A stretch of DNA of 64,000 nt, taken from positions 106,867,893 through 106,931,892 of the forward strand of contig NC_082688.1 in assembly GCF_949987515.2 (NCBI RefSeq), given 5' to 3'. Made by a program: the position numbers and the translations under genes. The first letter of the stretch is position 1. Every line of letters begins with the position of its first letter. Below the pieces are notes generated by a model. It did not search any database. It was given only the letters and a program-made list of their open reading frames with translations, and was not told the origin of the DNA. The DNA is from Delphinus delphis (lineage: Eukaryota > Chordata > Mammalia > Artiodactyla > Delphinidae). Shown here one piece after another: positions 38,680 through 49,487 of the stretch.

Positions 38680-39550
38680 CCCAATTACACACCTGTTTCC
38701 TCCTGTTGCATGGCTTCATGTGCTGTCAGAATCATCTCCCTCAAGCGTTTTGCTCCTGTCACAACCCTTCTTAGAAACTTACGCAGGTTCTAATGGTTTC
38801 TTGAGTCAAATTTAAACTAATTATGCACTCTGAGGTTTTTCCACTACAGTAAGTTCCCTATATATGAACGAGTTCTATTCCAAGAGTGTGTGTGTAAGTC
38901 CAATTTGTTCGTAAGTCCAACAAAGTTAGCCAGGTACCCAACTAACACAGTCGGTTATATAATACTGTATTGTAATAGGTTTATAACACTTTTCACACAA
39001 ATAATACATACAAAACAAACACAAAGACAACATTTTTAATCTTATAGTACAGTACTTTGAAAAATATAGTCGTACAGTAAAACAGCTGGCATATGGGGCT
39101 GGCATGGAGTGAACAGTTAAGAAGAGTTACTGACTGGAAGAGGGAGAGGAGGTGGGAGATGGTAGAGCTGAAGGATGGTCAGCAATAGAAGATGGAGGGC
39201 AGGCTGCAATTTCACTCACACCTGACGCTGATGGAACACACGTTGGCATCTTTGAAAGTTCGCATCTTGAAGGTTTGTATGTAGGGGACTTACTGTAATT
39301 TATCCAAGTGCCCTCTCTTGGCACCAAGAGAGGTTTCATTGTATCTTCAGATTAGCAAAGCACTAGCTTCTCTCCTGCCTCTAGAGATCCCACGTTCTCT
39401 TCTTCCACATGAAAAAAGTCTGTGTTCTCTTCTCTTCCACCAAAATATACCAGTTTCCTTATGCAAAAAAACAAACAAAATTTGTTTAAAAATCACGTCT
39501 TACACCTCTATAAAGCCTCTCCCCATCACTCCTGACATTGTTTCTCTCTC
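38680..39550 (+). repeat. L2 split by a TIR transposon
   Basis: CACAACCCTTCTTAGAAACT and AACTAATTATGCACTCTGAG at left are L2-like. The right continuation after 39297 is weaker. Confidence 0.4.
38847..39295. mobile_element. Non-autonomous TIR DNA transposon (Tc1/mariner or Tigger-like)
   Basis: Begins CAGTAAGTTCCCTATATATG and ends with the complement of CAGTAAGTCCCCTACATACA, giving ~22-bp terminal inverted repeats with a few mismatches, bounded by TA on each side (38845-38846 and 39296-39297). It is 449 bp with no transposase frame. TA target use places it in the Tc1/mariner superfamily; the family name is not certain. Confidence 0.8.
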
Positions 39551-39552
39551 TC

Positions 39553-39759
39553 TCTTTTTTTTTTTTTGCAGTACGCAGGCCTCTCACTATTGTGGCCTCT
39601 CCCGTTGCGGAGCACAGGCTCTGGACGCGCAGGCTCAGCGGCCATGGCTCACAGGCCCAGCTGCTCCGCGGCATGTGGGATCCTCCCGGACCGGGGCACG
39701 AACCAGGGTCCCCTGAATCGTCAGGCAGACTCTCAACCACTGCGCCACCAGGGAAGCCC
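39553..39759 (-). repeat. CHR-2-like SINE
   Basis: T run, GCAGTACGCAGGCCTCTCAC to CCACCAGGGAAGCCC. No clean duplication found. Confidence 0.92.
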
Positions 39760-40042
39760 TTCTTTTAAATCATTGAGTATGTGTCTTTGTTATTCTTCTT
39801 GGTATATTTTGCTTTTTATTTTGGTATATTTCTTTTTTTGTTTGGTAGGACAAAAAAAGCCAGGGGTTGGGGGGGGGCATTTGAAACCAGAAGACTTTAT
39901 TAGCTATTTTGCTCAGACTTTTCACTTTGAAGAGCGTGGTTGTTCCCACCTGTGACATGGAGGCAATCACGATCAGGTTCACCTGCTTACCTGAATTCAG
40001 TGTTGTAGGACTGCAGAAGATAAAGTGCATGGAGTGTGCTTT

Positions 40043-40247
40043 TTTTTTTTTTTCTTCTGTACGCAGGCCTCTCACCGTTGTGGCCTCTCCCGTTGCGGAG
40101 CACAGGCTCCGGACGCGCAGGCTCAGCGGCCATGGCTCACGGGCCCAGCTGCTCCGCGGCATGTGGGATCTTCCCGGACCGGGGCACGAACCCGTGTCCC
40201 CTGCATCGGCAGGCGGACTCTCAACCACTGCGCCACCAAGGAAGCCC
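40043..40247 (-). repeat. CHR-2-like SINE
   Basis: T run to CCACCAAGGAAGCCC; perfect duplication TGGAGTGTGCTTT (40030 and 40248). Confidence 0.95.
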
Positions 40248-40260
40248 TGGAGTGTGCTTT

Positions 40261-42150
40261 GTGAGTTCTAAATTGCTTTACAAAGAAAAGACAGTTATTA
40301 TTACTGTGATTATTTTCTGCCACCCAACTTCACTCCAGTAGTTATACACACAGCTCTCCACCAATGAAATCCTCCCTTGGAAGCATTTTAAGCTATTTGG
40401 CAAGGAAGAGGATGCAACATTTTTATGCTTTATCTTCATTTCATTACTATGCTAATGGTATTTATTTAGTTACATGTTTCCAACAAGCTTTTGCAAGTTC
40501 TGAATGTGTCCCTCCAAAGGTGTCTAAAAGCCAGCCGCTGAAGCCACGTGAACTCACAGCAAGGCACCGCATGGAGACCAGGGTCCCCCAGAAAGGCAAG
40601 TGCATTGTGGGAAAAAGAATCCAGACTGTGTGCTCCATTCTCCCTGGGCTTTTTCTCAGTGATCGTTCTGCTTCTGAAGTGACTTGGGAGCCCCAGAACA
40701 AAAACACCACATGTAGTGGCCAGCCTCCCACCCCCATCATTCCTTCAGCTCTGCCTAAGCAAGTCACAGGAACATCTGAAACTGGCAAAGCAGCTGCTTT
40801 CCAGGGTGATCACAGCACTGAGATGTTACCTCATTAATGCTCACAGCTCTCCTGTGGAGGAGGTGGGTGGCAAGCAATTTCAAGTCCTTTTCTTCTTTAC
40901 TTACCAAAGAGTCTTCGCTTTCAATAACTGACACAAATGAGTGAACCGTTTTGGTTATAAGATTATGATTTGCCCATCACCCCTCATTAATGCTATTAAA
41001 ACAACCTTTGTCTTTCTTAAAATCTGTGCAGCCAAGTGTGTGGCAGAGTATAAAGAGAACACGAAGACCGCCCTGGGTGTCTGTATGTTACTGAGCGTTA
41101 GATAAGATGTCCTTTGTCTGGTTTGGGAAAACTCCCACAGGACAAATAGGATTAAAGGAGACGCTTTTCTTTCTCCGGGAACCTCCTAAGCCTCACCTCT
41201 TTTCACAACCTCTTAACCGCAGACACAGCCCCCTAGCTCTCTGCCCTGTCCATCACACCAGACGCCCAGAAATGCCTCTGTCTGCCTCACCCTCTTGCCC
41301 CACCCAGGCAAGGATTCATTGTTTCCATGATGTAAGAGAGGGCAAACAAGCCAGAAGTCAAAATACCAAACTGGGGGCACCCCTGGGTTCCCCACTTCCA
41401 CATCCATGGTGGAGGCTCAGAGCTTTCACGCTGGTCCTGCTGGAGTTTCCTCCGAGACCACTCATCTGGGCCACACTCAGAGCAGGTGCAACACCACGTG
41501 TTCTGGGCTCCATCGCAACTTCCACTCTGCTGAATAACTGGATCTACTAATGGAAAGTTTAAAGGTCACCACATGGGAGAATAGAAGGGGAGACGGAGCT
41601 AGTATTGAGCAGGGATTTACTGTATGCAAAGACTGTGGCAGGTTCTGTGCTATCATTTCATGGTCGCAGCAGACTCTACAGGTGGTATTGGCATCTTTGT
41701 TTTGTGTTTTGCTCAAAATCCCAGTGGCTTAACACAACAAAGCTTCAGTTCTCATTTTTGAAACCTATGCACCGTCCCTCTGCTGCACATGGGTCGCTCA
41801 GGCGTCCAGGTGATGGAAGCACTGCCATCTGGTAGCTGCACTGTCTGAACCCCACGGCCGTGTCAGTCACCGCAGCAGCAGAGGAAAACCTGGGCGGATC
41901 ACACGTGGGCTTTCCATTGCTTTAGTAGAATCACTTGTGGCCGTATCCCATTGGCTAAATACGTGCATGGTCCCACCTAAGCCACGGCAAGGAGACGGGA
42001 AGATGCGTGAAAGCAGACGGAACGTCCTGTGAGTAGCTGTGGTCACACCAGGGTCGCACAAATGCAAATGCCGATAGCTATACTTCTGTATCTTTTAAGG
42101 CATGACCCCACTGCATAACTGATCCATACCCGATTCATCTGGGCCTCTAT
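40261..42150. other. Mostly unrecognised upstream sequence
   Basis: Contains a 157-codon ATG frame at 40364-40837 (plus) with no recognisable domain, a weak antisense MIR at 40820-40900 and a possible decayed MaLR piece at 41722-42060. I do not call a gene. Confidence 0.4.
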
Positions 42151-42159
42151 TGAAATCAT

Positions 42160-42700
42160 TTTCCATCAATTAACATTCTTTGAACACTTATAATGTGCGG
42201 GGCCTTGTGAGTGGGGGACCAAGAGGGTGTTTACAGATTCAGAGGGAAAGTCAGACATGTTCACAAATAAATGTCATTTTAATAAAAGGCAGATTTCGAT
42301 GAATGGAACAAGAAAACTACCAAAGGCTCTGGAGCTGCAGGGGAAGCAATCATTCCCTACCAAGGTGCTAGGAAAGGACTTAGAGAGGATTTAGCTATTT
42401 CAATTGGGCTTTAAAGATTGATTAGCATTTCCCAACAGGTAAAGAAGGGGAGGGGCAAAGACCCTCAGGCAGCAAAGCTCGGAAGGTGTTCGGGGCACAG
42501 TAAGCCCTCTGCTGTGTGACTTAGGAGAGGGTGCAAGAGAAGGAGGTGGAAGAGAAAATATTTCGGGTTCAGATAGGAGGGTCGTGAGTGCCGTGCATGG
42601 GAGCATGGGTATTCTGGGGAAATGGGGAGCCATCCACAGAGGGTCTCTGAGCACAGGGGTGCCATGGTGAGATCTATCTGGATTCTCCTAAAGACAGCTG
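42160..42700 (-). repeat. L2, reverse
   Basis: CTTTGAACACTTATAATGTGC, GGACTTAGAGAGGATTTAGC, CAAAGACCCTCAGGCAGCAAAG, AATGGGGAGCCATCCACAGAG follow the antisense L2 order. Confidence 0.6.
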
Positions 42701-43139
42701 GCATCAGGGTATTAACTAATGAGTTTTTCCTCTTCCTCCCCTTTGGGAACTCCTAGTCTTTATGAACATATTTATTTTCCTTCTACCCTGGGGTTTGTAA
42801 TCAACATGAATTTAATCTGCCTAAACACACATACCACAAAAGCAAAGTTTCTTTTTTATCCAAAGAAGACTGTAATCAGGCATTCACACTCCTTCAGCTC
42901 TTTGGGTGTTTCTTTTAATCCTCTTTGAAATAAACATTCTTGTAAAATAGTGCAACCTCAGAATGAAGATGAAGGGACAGAGCCTCGCACTGTAGTTTTG
43001 TTCTCTCATGTTGAATTCAGCTGTGCTGAATTTGGATGGCTGTTAGGTCTAAAGTCCAGCTTACTATCTACTTACTGTGTGCTTTTGCCAACTTACTTAG
43101 CCTCTCTGTGCTTTTGGTTTTTTGATTTAGTAGGAAACA

Positions 43140-43400
43140 GTTATTTGTTCCTTCCTGGAGCCGGTAGGGACCTTCCACGTACCCTCCACGGGCCAGGAAA
43201 TGTATCAATCACAGATGACCTTAGTGAAAGCATTTTATCCTCTCCTGAAGAAAGGAGGCCAGGAAGGAAATGAATGGATATTAACTGCATACCTACATCT
43301 GCTGGTGGTTGCACGTGTGCTGTGTCAGTTACTTCCAACATGATTCCCAAGAGGGAGGTATTTACCCTGTTCTGCAAGGAAGATGCCTGTAAGGTCGGAT
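43140..43400 (-). repeat. MIR fragment, reverse
   Basis: ATACCTACATCTGCTGGTGG, GGGAGGTATTTACCCTGTTC and GCAAGGAAGATGCC are MIR antisense-like; the LTR-like block starts at its right end. Confidence 0.4.
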
Positions 43401-43810
43401 CTTAACAAACGGCACCGCGAAAGGAAGGAAAGCTTCAAGTGAGCTTTATTAGGGAGCGCTCCCGGGCGAGGTTCACTGGTCCGAGAGAAAGGGGCCAGAG
43501 AAGTTGCTCCCAGTACTGGATGAGGGGGATTTTTACTGGGGTAAAAGCAGAAGGCGGCTTGCAAGGGGAGGGGGTGGTTTGCTATACAGGGTAATTCCTT
43601 ATTTGGTGAGGATACAGCAGGGCCAGGTGTTGGTTGGTCTGTTGTGGGGCGTAAGCCCATTTTCCCTTCCCCTCAGCCCCATTGTTTTCTGGGCAGGAAG
43701 TTAGAGTCTCTTGTTGATTCCCAGAACAGGTGAGGTCGTTATGTCCCAATGCCTCTCCTACCTCATACTGGTGGATGTTTTCTCTTACCCCCGGGGCCTC
43801 CTTTCACCCG
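43395..43810 (-). repeat. Probable endogenous retrovirus LTR, reverse
   Basis: The minus strand carries AATAAAGCTCACTTGAAGCT, a polyadenylation signal followed by LTR-like sequence. The block is GC-richer than its surroundings and has no coding capacity. Boundaries and family are uncertain. Confidence 0.35.
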
Positions 43811-44973
43811 GGCCAACGGACCTTACAATGCCAAGGGACACCCATGGTAACTTATACAATGACATCTGGCTGATGAGTGGAGACCCAGGTTGGGAGCCCT
43901 GTGAACTGCTGGATCCCAAGGTCCACACCAGCTCTACCCACCAAGGCTCGAGGCGCTCGGAGACACTTGTGTTTCTCCCACAGCGTTCTCCTTCTCAAAG
44001 CTGCCACAGGCCTCTTGGCATCCATGTTAGGCCTCTTGGCTCTCCTGACCCGCTTTTCTGGATCATATTCAGCTGGGATGGATCAATCAACAATTGTGAG
44101 CTCCATGCTGCCTCTCTAGCCCTCAGGTGCCCCTCACCCACCCAGCCAGACTTGTTGTTTCCATGGGCTTCCTTGTCTCTGGAGGATTCCTCTGAACCAC
44201 CATGTGGTCACTCCCTCTTAATTGCTCACAATTTCCCAAGTTCCCAGTCCTACAATAAGCAAGGGAAAGGGTAACATTTTCTAAGACATATGGGTTTCGT
44301 GTTGCTGGCAGATTTGTAAACTTATTACTGTCTCTGCATATCATATAATTAAGATTGAATTATCCAAGACTTTAAAATAGTGCCTGCTGCTATAGTGCTG
44401 CTGAAAATGTTAAGGAAAAGATTTTTGCCTTTTTTTTGTTTTTAACACGTGCAGCTCACCTCTCCCGTCTTCTCTGAAATCCCCATTCTCGTTAGGGCCA
44501 CAGGACTGAGTTTAGCTGGCCTGATGGAGAGGGTTCAGTAAGCTGATACGCTTTGCTTTTGGAAATGCTGCCACATCAGAAGCATAGGGGCACATTCTAA
44601 GATATCTGCTGTGGCTTCTAGAAGGGACCTGCAGTGGCAGGCAGGTGAACTGACAGCAGGCTGGGAGGGGAATTCACACAAAGGCAGAGGCTCAGACACT
44701 GGGCCCCATCTCGCTGAGACTGGACCAAAAATGGTTCAGGGCTGATACTTCAGAAGGAGAGTGGTGCACAGCTCTGTAGGTTACTGATATTCAGTGCCCT
44801 GGATAAACAGATAAACACAAGAGTACATGCACTGTGGGAGCCCGGAGAGAAAGATGGGACAGAAGAGGACCAGTCTGGGCACATGGATGAAGTGTCCATT
44901 CCAAGACACTCTTCTGGGCTCGTTCTCGTCCTGGAGAGGCAGCAGTGAGTGGTGGCGTGAAGCGAGATCTTAC
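43811..44973. other. Unrecognised sequence between LTR-like blocks
   Basis: Includes most of a long plus-strand frame (43741-44274 from its first ATG) without a recognisable domain. It could be degraded retroviral or unique DNA. Confidence 0.35.
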
Positions 44974-45045
44974 TTCCCTGCCCAGGAACTGAACCCAGGT
45001 AGCCTGGATGAAAACCAGGAATCCTGGCCACCACCACCCCTGGCT
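44974..45045 (-). pseudogene. tRNA(Glu, UUC)-like pseudogene or SINE head
   Basis: The 72-nt minus-strand sequence aligns without gaps to mammalian tRNA-Glu(UUC). It has the anticodon arm CCTGGTTTTCATCCAGG (canonical CCTGGTTTTCACCCAGG) and T arm CTGGGTTCAGTTCCTGG (canonical CCGGGTTCGACTCCCGG). The acceptor stem no longer pairs and the B box is damaged, so it is not a working tRNA. The 3' flank GTAAGATCTCGCTTCA resembles the sequence following the tRNA part of CHR/Bov-tA SINEs. It may be a relic of an early tRNA(Glu) SINE. Confidence 0.65.
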
Positions 45046-45057
45046 CTTGCCCCCCAG

Positions 45058-45830
45058 TGAAAAATGCATTTCTCACGGAGGCAAAAACTGTAAAAACAGG
45101 TACCAAATTTATTGTTAGAGACATAGCACAACAACAAGCGGGAGAGCACGTAGAGAAACAGTTTGTTTAGTTAAGACAGAAGCAAGGCAGAGATGCATAC
45201 CCGGAGAGAAAGGGTGTGGGCATCCTCCCTAATGAGGAGAAGCTCAGTAAAGAGACGGTTAAGTCATTGATATAGGGCAGTTCTTCCGGGTCTTTGTTTA
45301 CCTTTGGCCAGTTACCTGATTTCTTTTTCCACACCTGCCCTGCCCTAGGACCCTCTCCAATATGCGTGTGCAACTTTTATTCCAAGATGGATTTTAGCCC
45401 AGAGGCCTATGGGACGGCCTTAGCATCACATATTATGGGGTGGTGCCCCCTCCTTTTTGACCCCCAAGGAGCCTTTCTGCACATGTGCAATGTTTCCCTT
45501 GCCCCAAGGATGGGAAATGTATGACCTCTTGATCTTTTAACAGGGTTTAGCCCCTCTCTGTCCCTCATAAAAGTGTCCAGTGTCCAGTTATCTACCCTAT
45601 TCCTGTTGTTGTTTTCTTATATCGAAGTGCGGGTCTTGAAATATAGACAGGAGATCCGGTCATACATATGCAGTCCAGAGCCCGTTTGTCTCTTGCCTCG
45701 GAAGATGTAAACAGGGGGCTGGTAATGAATGTCTTGGTTGGAGGCCATCTTCTTCTCACCCCAGGAAGTGTGAACAGGAGGCCAGTTGTAAATGTCTAGC
45801 TCGGAGCCCATCTATCTCCTGCCTCAGTCC
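45058..45830 (-). repeat. Probable endogenous retrovirus LTR with tandem repeats, reverse
   Basis: On the minus strand: ~63-bp tandem units at the 5' side, AATAAA near 45106 and a ...TTTTTCA 3' end at 45058. These fit U3 repeats and R/U5. Right end approximate. No viral gene is visible. Confidence 0.45.
45645..45828 (-). repeat. Three ~63-64 bp tandem units
   Basis: Units begin at 45645, 45709 and 45772, each shaped as (A/G)(G/A)ACAGG(G/A) then GCCCGT/GGCCATCT-type sequence and a CTCTTGCCTC/CTCCTGCCTC-like end. Copies are clearly diverged from one another. Confidence 0.7.
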
Positions 45831-45839
45831 CTGTACTTG

Positions 45840-46100
45840 GAGAGCTGGAAGTCTAGTGGGAGAGGCAGACAGAAAGGCAAAGAAGACATGCCAGTGTGAC
45901 ACGTGACGGATGCCTGAAAGTAGAGGGTGCTGGGCTGCGTGGGGGCAGAGGGACGGGAGGAAGGGTTGCAGGGAGAGCTAAAAGGAGTCTTGAAGACTGC
46001 TAGGAGGTGGCCAGAGAGTAAGGAAGGGCATCCCAGGGAGCAGGGACGGCATGAGCCCAGTCTCAGAGGCCCAGAGGCAGCAGAGAGCAGATCGGCAAGT
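45840..46100 (-). repeat. L2 fragment, reverse
   Basis: TGAAGACTGCTAGGAGGTGG, GGGCATCCCAGGGAGCAGGGA match the antisense L2 segment. Confidence 0.5.
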
Positions 46101-46139
46101 GGTTCTGCTGGGGAAGATAGAGGATTCTCTAAGTGGGGT

Positions 46140-46275
46140 GCTTGGGTGGCAACAGCAGGTCACCTGGAGCTTGTTAGAAATGCCAGTTCTCAGGCCCCAA
46201 CCCAGACCTGGTGGATCAGAAACCCTGGACATAGGGCCCCACTCTCATGTTTCAGCAAGCTCTCCAGGTGATGCT
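46140..46275 (+). repeat. MER5A-like fragment
   Basis: GGTCACCTGGAGCTTGTTAG, CCCAGACCTGGTGGATCAGA, CAAGCTCTCCAGGTGATGCT: strong MER5A order. Confidence 0.7.
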
Positions 46276-47114
46276 GGTGCCCGCAGGTCTAAAGGAGGCC
46301 CCTGCAGTGAACCAGGTGAACAAGGATACAGTTAAACAAAAGACCAAGGCAGTGGTGGTAAGAATGTAGAAAAGGCGACAGATCGAGAAGGCATTTGGGT
46401 GGAATCCCTTTGTATCTCTTTCATAACATTTTCCCACTTTCTTTATCGTCTCATCCTCCCCCTCTGGGGGAGGTTTTGTGTCCTTGGCCTCTTGGGAGCA
46501 GAGACCTCATTTCCCCTCAGGCTCTCATAGCCCCCTACATGGTCCCTGAACCCAAGTGGAGCTCAGGTGAGAGATGGCTGAGCAATTTCACACTGTCTCC
46601 TGTCACGACTGGTCCTGGGGTCCAGGGGTGGGACCGAATCTGTAAGCATACTCCCAGAGAAGGGGACCTCCCAGGAGATATGTTCCCAGGAACCCAGACC
46701 TCCTGGAACACCTAGCAAGAGAGCCAGAGGAGAGGAGATCAAGGGAGAAATGGGAAAGGGAAGGTGGGGCTGAAGAAGGAAGAAGAGAGAGGAAATGGAA
46801 GGGGGACAGGAGTTCCGAGAAGGTGGACAGGTTTGAACAGGAACTCCCCTCTCTCCTCAATCCCAGTTCTCCCAGCTCTGGTGGGAGTTGTTCCCGCTGC
46901 TCCTGATGTTACCATCCTGGAGGATTGGAGGGGCCCCTCCTCATGCCTCTGCACCCACGGATGCCCCCTGCAGGCCCACAAGTCGCCACAGGCACTGGCC
47001 CAGTGCAATGAAGCCTCCTTCCTACCTGCATCCTCTGCCGTATCATTGTACACAGCCTCCACGGTCTATAAGCTGTCTGAACAATGTTTAGGAAGAAATA
47101 ATGTCATTGCGGTG
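46276..47114. other. Unrecognised sequence
   Basis: GC-moderate, with overlapping short frames on both strands (the longest 133 codons at 46764-47165). No domain seen. Confidence 0.35.
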
Positions 47115-47335
47115 AAGAACATGGGCCCGGAGTTGAGTTCATATTCTTGTTCTGTCACCCGCTGACACCTAGAACAGTGCAGAGCGTACGGTGGTGCAGA
47201 AATGAATGAGTCAGTGAATGGCCGAGTACTAGCTGTGAAACCTGGAGCAAGTGAACGATTCTGAGCCTCAGTTTCCTCACCTGTGAAAAGGGGATAATAG
47301 TACCTATTCCATAGGGTTGTTGGGAGAGTGATCCA
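47115..47335 (+). repeat. MIR
   Basis: CTGAGCCTCAGTTTCCTCAC, CTGTGAAAAGGGGATAATAG and CCATAGGGTTGTTGGGAGAG are the MIR core. Confidence 0.7.
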
Positions 47336-47895
47336 CTACGTCTAGTGCTTATCCAAGGCCAGTTGTTCTTGGGCAGTGGAAACAGGCTCGCTGCCTTGTG
47401 GGTGGAGTACCAGAGCATTTCCACACCCACCAAAGCCTTGCTTCTGAGCGGGGTGCCGGAACCACCTTTCTCAAAACTGTCTGGGATAAGGGCTGAGTAT
47501 AAGATGCCAGAAAGGGAGATTTGGGGCCCTTACTCCAAACCTACTAAAGTACTCTTGAAGAGTGAAGCCTTAAACCCTGCATTTCTATGAGCTCCCCAAG
47601 TGATTGTCAACTCACGCTAATGTTTAAGAGCTCTGTATTTAGGTTTCCGTTTATAAATTAAAATACAGAGTCAACACATGAATATAACCGTTCATAGTTG
47701 AGGACATCAGGCCCCAGGGTAGACCTCTCTAGAGTCGAATTTATATATAATGAAAGACCAGATGTTCTGTAATGGAGTAACAAACGCGGGCTCCTAACAC
47801 CTGGCACCAGAATTCCTCTTTGGAGAGGAAACTCTCTTTGATAAACTTGTTGACACTGGACGCTGATATCCAGGGGGCATCATAAACAAGAAAAG

Positions 47896-48064
47896 GAAAT
47901 TCCCTGGCGGTCCAGTGGTTAGGACTCCATGCTTTCACTGCCAGGGCGAGGGCTCAATCCCTGATCGGGGAACTAAGATCCCGCAAGCTGCGTGGCACAG
48001 CCAAAAAAAAACACAACAAAAGAACAAAAACAAACCCAGAAAACAGAACAAACAAACAAAAAAC
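47896..48064 (+). repeat. Short tRNA(Glu)-derived SINE with long A-rich tail
   Basis: GAAATTCCCTGGCGGTCCAG to GCGTGGCACAGCC then a ~65-bp A/AAC-rich tail. Confidence 0.85.
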
Positions 48065-48377
48065 AATTGCTGAACTGTTCTGCATTTAAATCGTATAAGG
48101 GAGAAAGAAAAAAGAAGGAATGAAGGATGGGGCTACAGAGAAATAGAGAGGGAGGTTGGAGCCATGGTTTAGAAATAACTTAGGGACTTTTGGGGAACTG
48201 GACTACATAAACTTGAACTTCGAGTGGTTTTCATTGTTGTAACTTAAAACCCCTGTCTTCCCAAGCCCACTGCAAGGGCTCCTACACCTACAGAGCTGAG
48301 CATAGGTATATCTGTGTCCTTTCCCCAGCAAAGTGCCGTGTAAGAAAACAGTACAACCTTCCGGCAGGGTTTAGTCA

Positions 48378-48615
48378 TTGGCCGCCTTTTCTTCCTCCTA
48401 CTCTCAGCCATCTTGCGACTCAGTGAATTGCCAAATCTTGTCCTTGTTCAGTGATGTCGGTCAAATCCACGCCTTCTTCTCCATTCCCGTTGCTGTTGCT
48501 CTGTTTCAGAAATTTGCCACTGATGCTTTCCTAAGTCATCTCTGTCTGAATTTTCTCCCGTCACAGGCTCAAACCGCCCTCCTACTGCTGCCAAAGTTAA
48601 CTTTCAAATGAAGAT
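48378..48615 (+). repeat. Possible L2 fragment
   Basis: CGCCCTCCTACTGCTGCCAAAG and the sequence before it resemble the L2 3' domain. Confidence 0.35.
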
Positions 48616-48654
48616 TTAATATTGAGAAGCAGCATATCACAGAAATAAAAATAG

Positions 48655-48830
48655 AGTCTATATAGGCTCAAGGGCCAGACTTGTTGAGATCAGATTCTAA
48701 GACGTCCTATGAGCTGTGTCTTTGGTTTGGGTAAGTCACTTAACATCTCTTTGCCTTAGATTTCCCATCTGGTAAAATGGGATGATAACAGAACCTTCTC
48801 CCCCCTTGCCTTATTGCATGGTCTACAGCA
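48655..48830 (+). repeat. MIR
   Basis: GTCTTTGGTTTGGGTAAGTC, ACTTAACATCTCTTTGCC, CATCTGGTAAAATGGGATGA. Confidence 0.65.
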
Positions 48831-49123
48831 GCCGGGATGTGGAGTGGAAGTGATGGTTGTGGATAATCTCGCGTTGTTCCTCATTTGTCATGGGGGTGGA
48901 GGGGGAGTTTCAAAAAAAAAGCTGGAGGGCTTACACTGCCGGTATTAAGACCTGTTCAAATCTGTAGTAATTAAGTCACATATGGTATTGGTGCAAGAAT
49001 AGACAAGTAGACCACTGGGACAGAATAGAGAGTCCAGAGATAGGCTTGTACATATATGGTCCCCTGAAATACAATAAAGGTGACATTGAAGTGGAGTGGA
49101 GAAAGGTGATCTTTTCTTTTTTT

Positions 49124-49337
49124 CTTTTTTTTTTTTTTTGTTCTGCGGTACACGGGCCTCTCACTGCTGTGGCCCCTCCCGCTGCGGAGCACAGGCTCCG
49201 GACACGCAGGCCCAGCGGCCATGGCTCACGGGCCCAGCCGCTCCGCGGCATGCAGGATCCTCCCAGACCGGGGCACGAACCCGCGTCCCCTGCATCGCCA
49301 GGCAGACTCTGAACCACTGCGCCACCAGGGAAGCCCA
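49124..49337 (-). repeat. CHR-2-like SINE
   Basis: T run, GTTCTGCGGTACACGGGCC to CCAGGGAAGCCC; flanked by GATCTTTTCTTTTTTT (49108 and 49338). Confidence 0.93.
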
Positions 49338-49346
49338 GATCTTTTC

Positions 49347-49452
49347 TTTTTTTTAAAAAAAATTATTTATCGTAATTGTAGTATAGTTGATTTACAATGT
49401 CATGTTACTTTCAGATGTACAGCATAGTGATGCAGTTATACATACATATATA

Positions 49453-49487
<35 letters not shown>

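Noticed and set aside
43741..44274. 178-codon plus-strand frame near the LTR-like block
   Set aside because: No recognisable retroviral or host domain; composition looks like chance in GC-moderate DNA. Kept only as a note.
44974..45057. tRNA(Glu)-like sequence as a retroviral primer-binding site
   Set aside because: A primer-binding site would be complementary to the tRNA 3' end only; this is a whole tRNA in the sense direction relative to the LTR.
48990..49110. Short polymerase-like peptide matches at the old L1
   Set aside because: L1 ORF2 remnant with interruptions; not a host gene.
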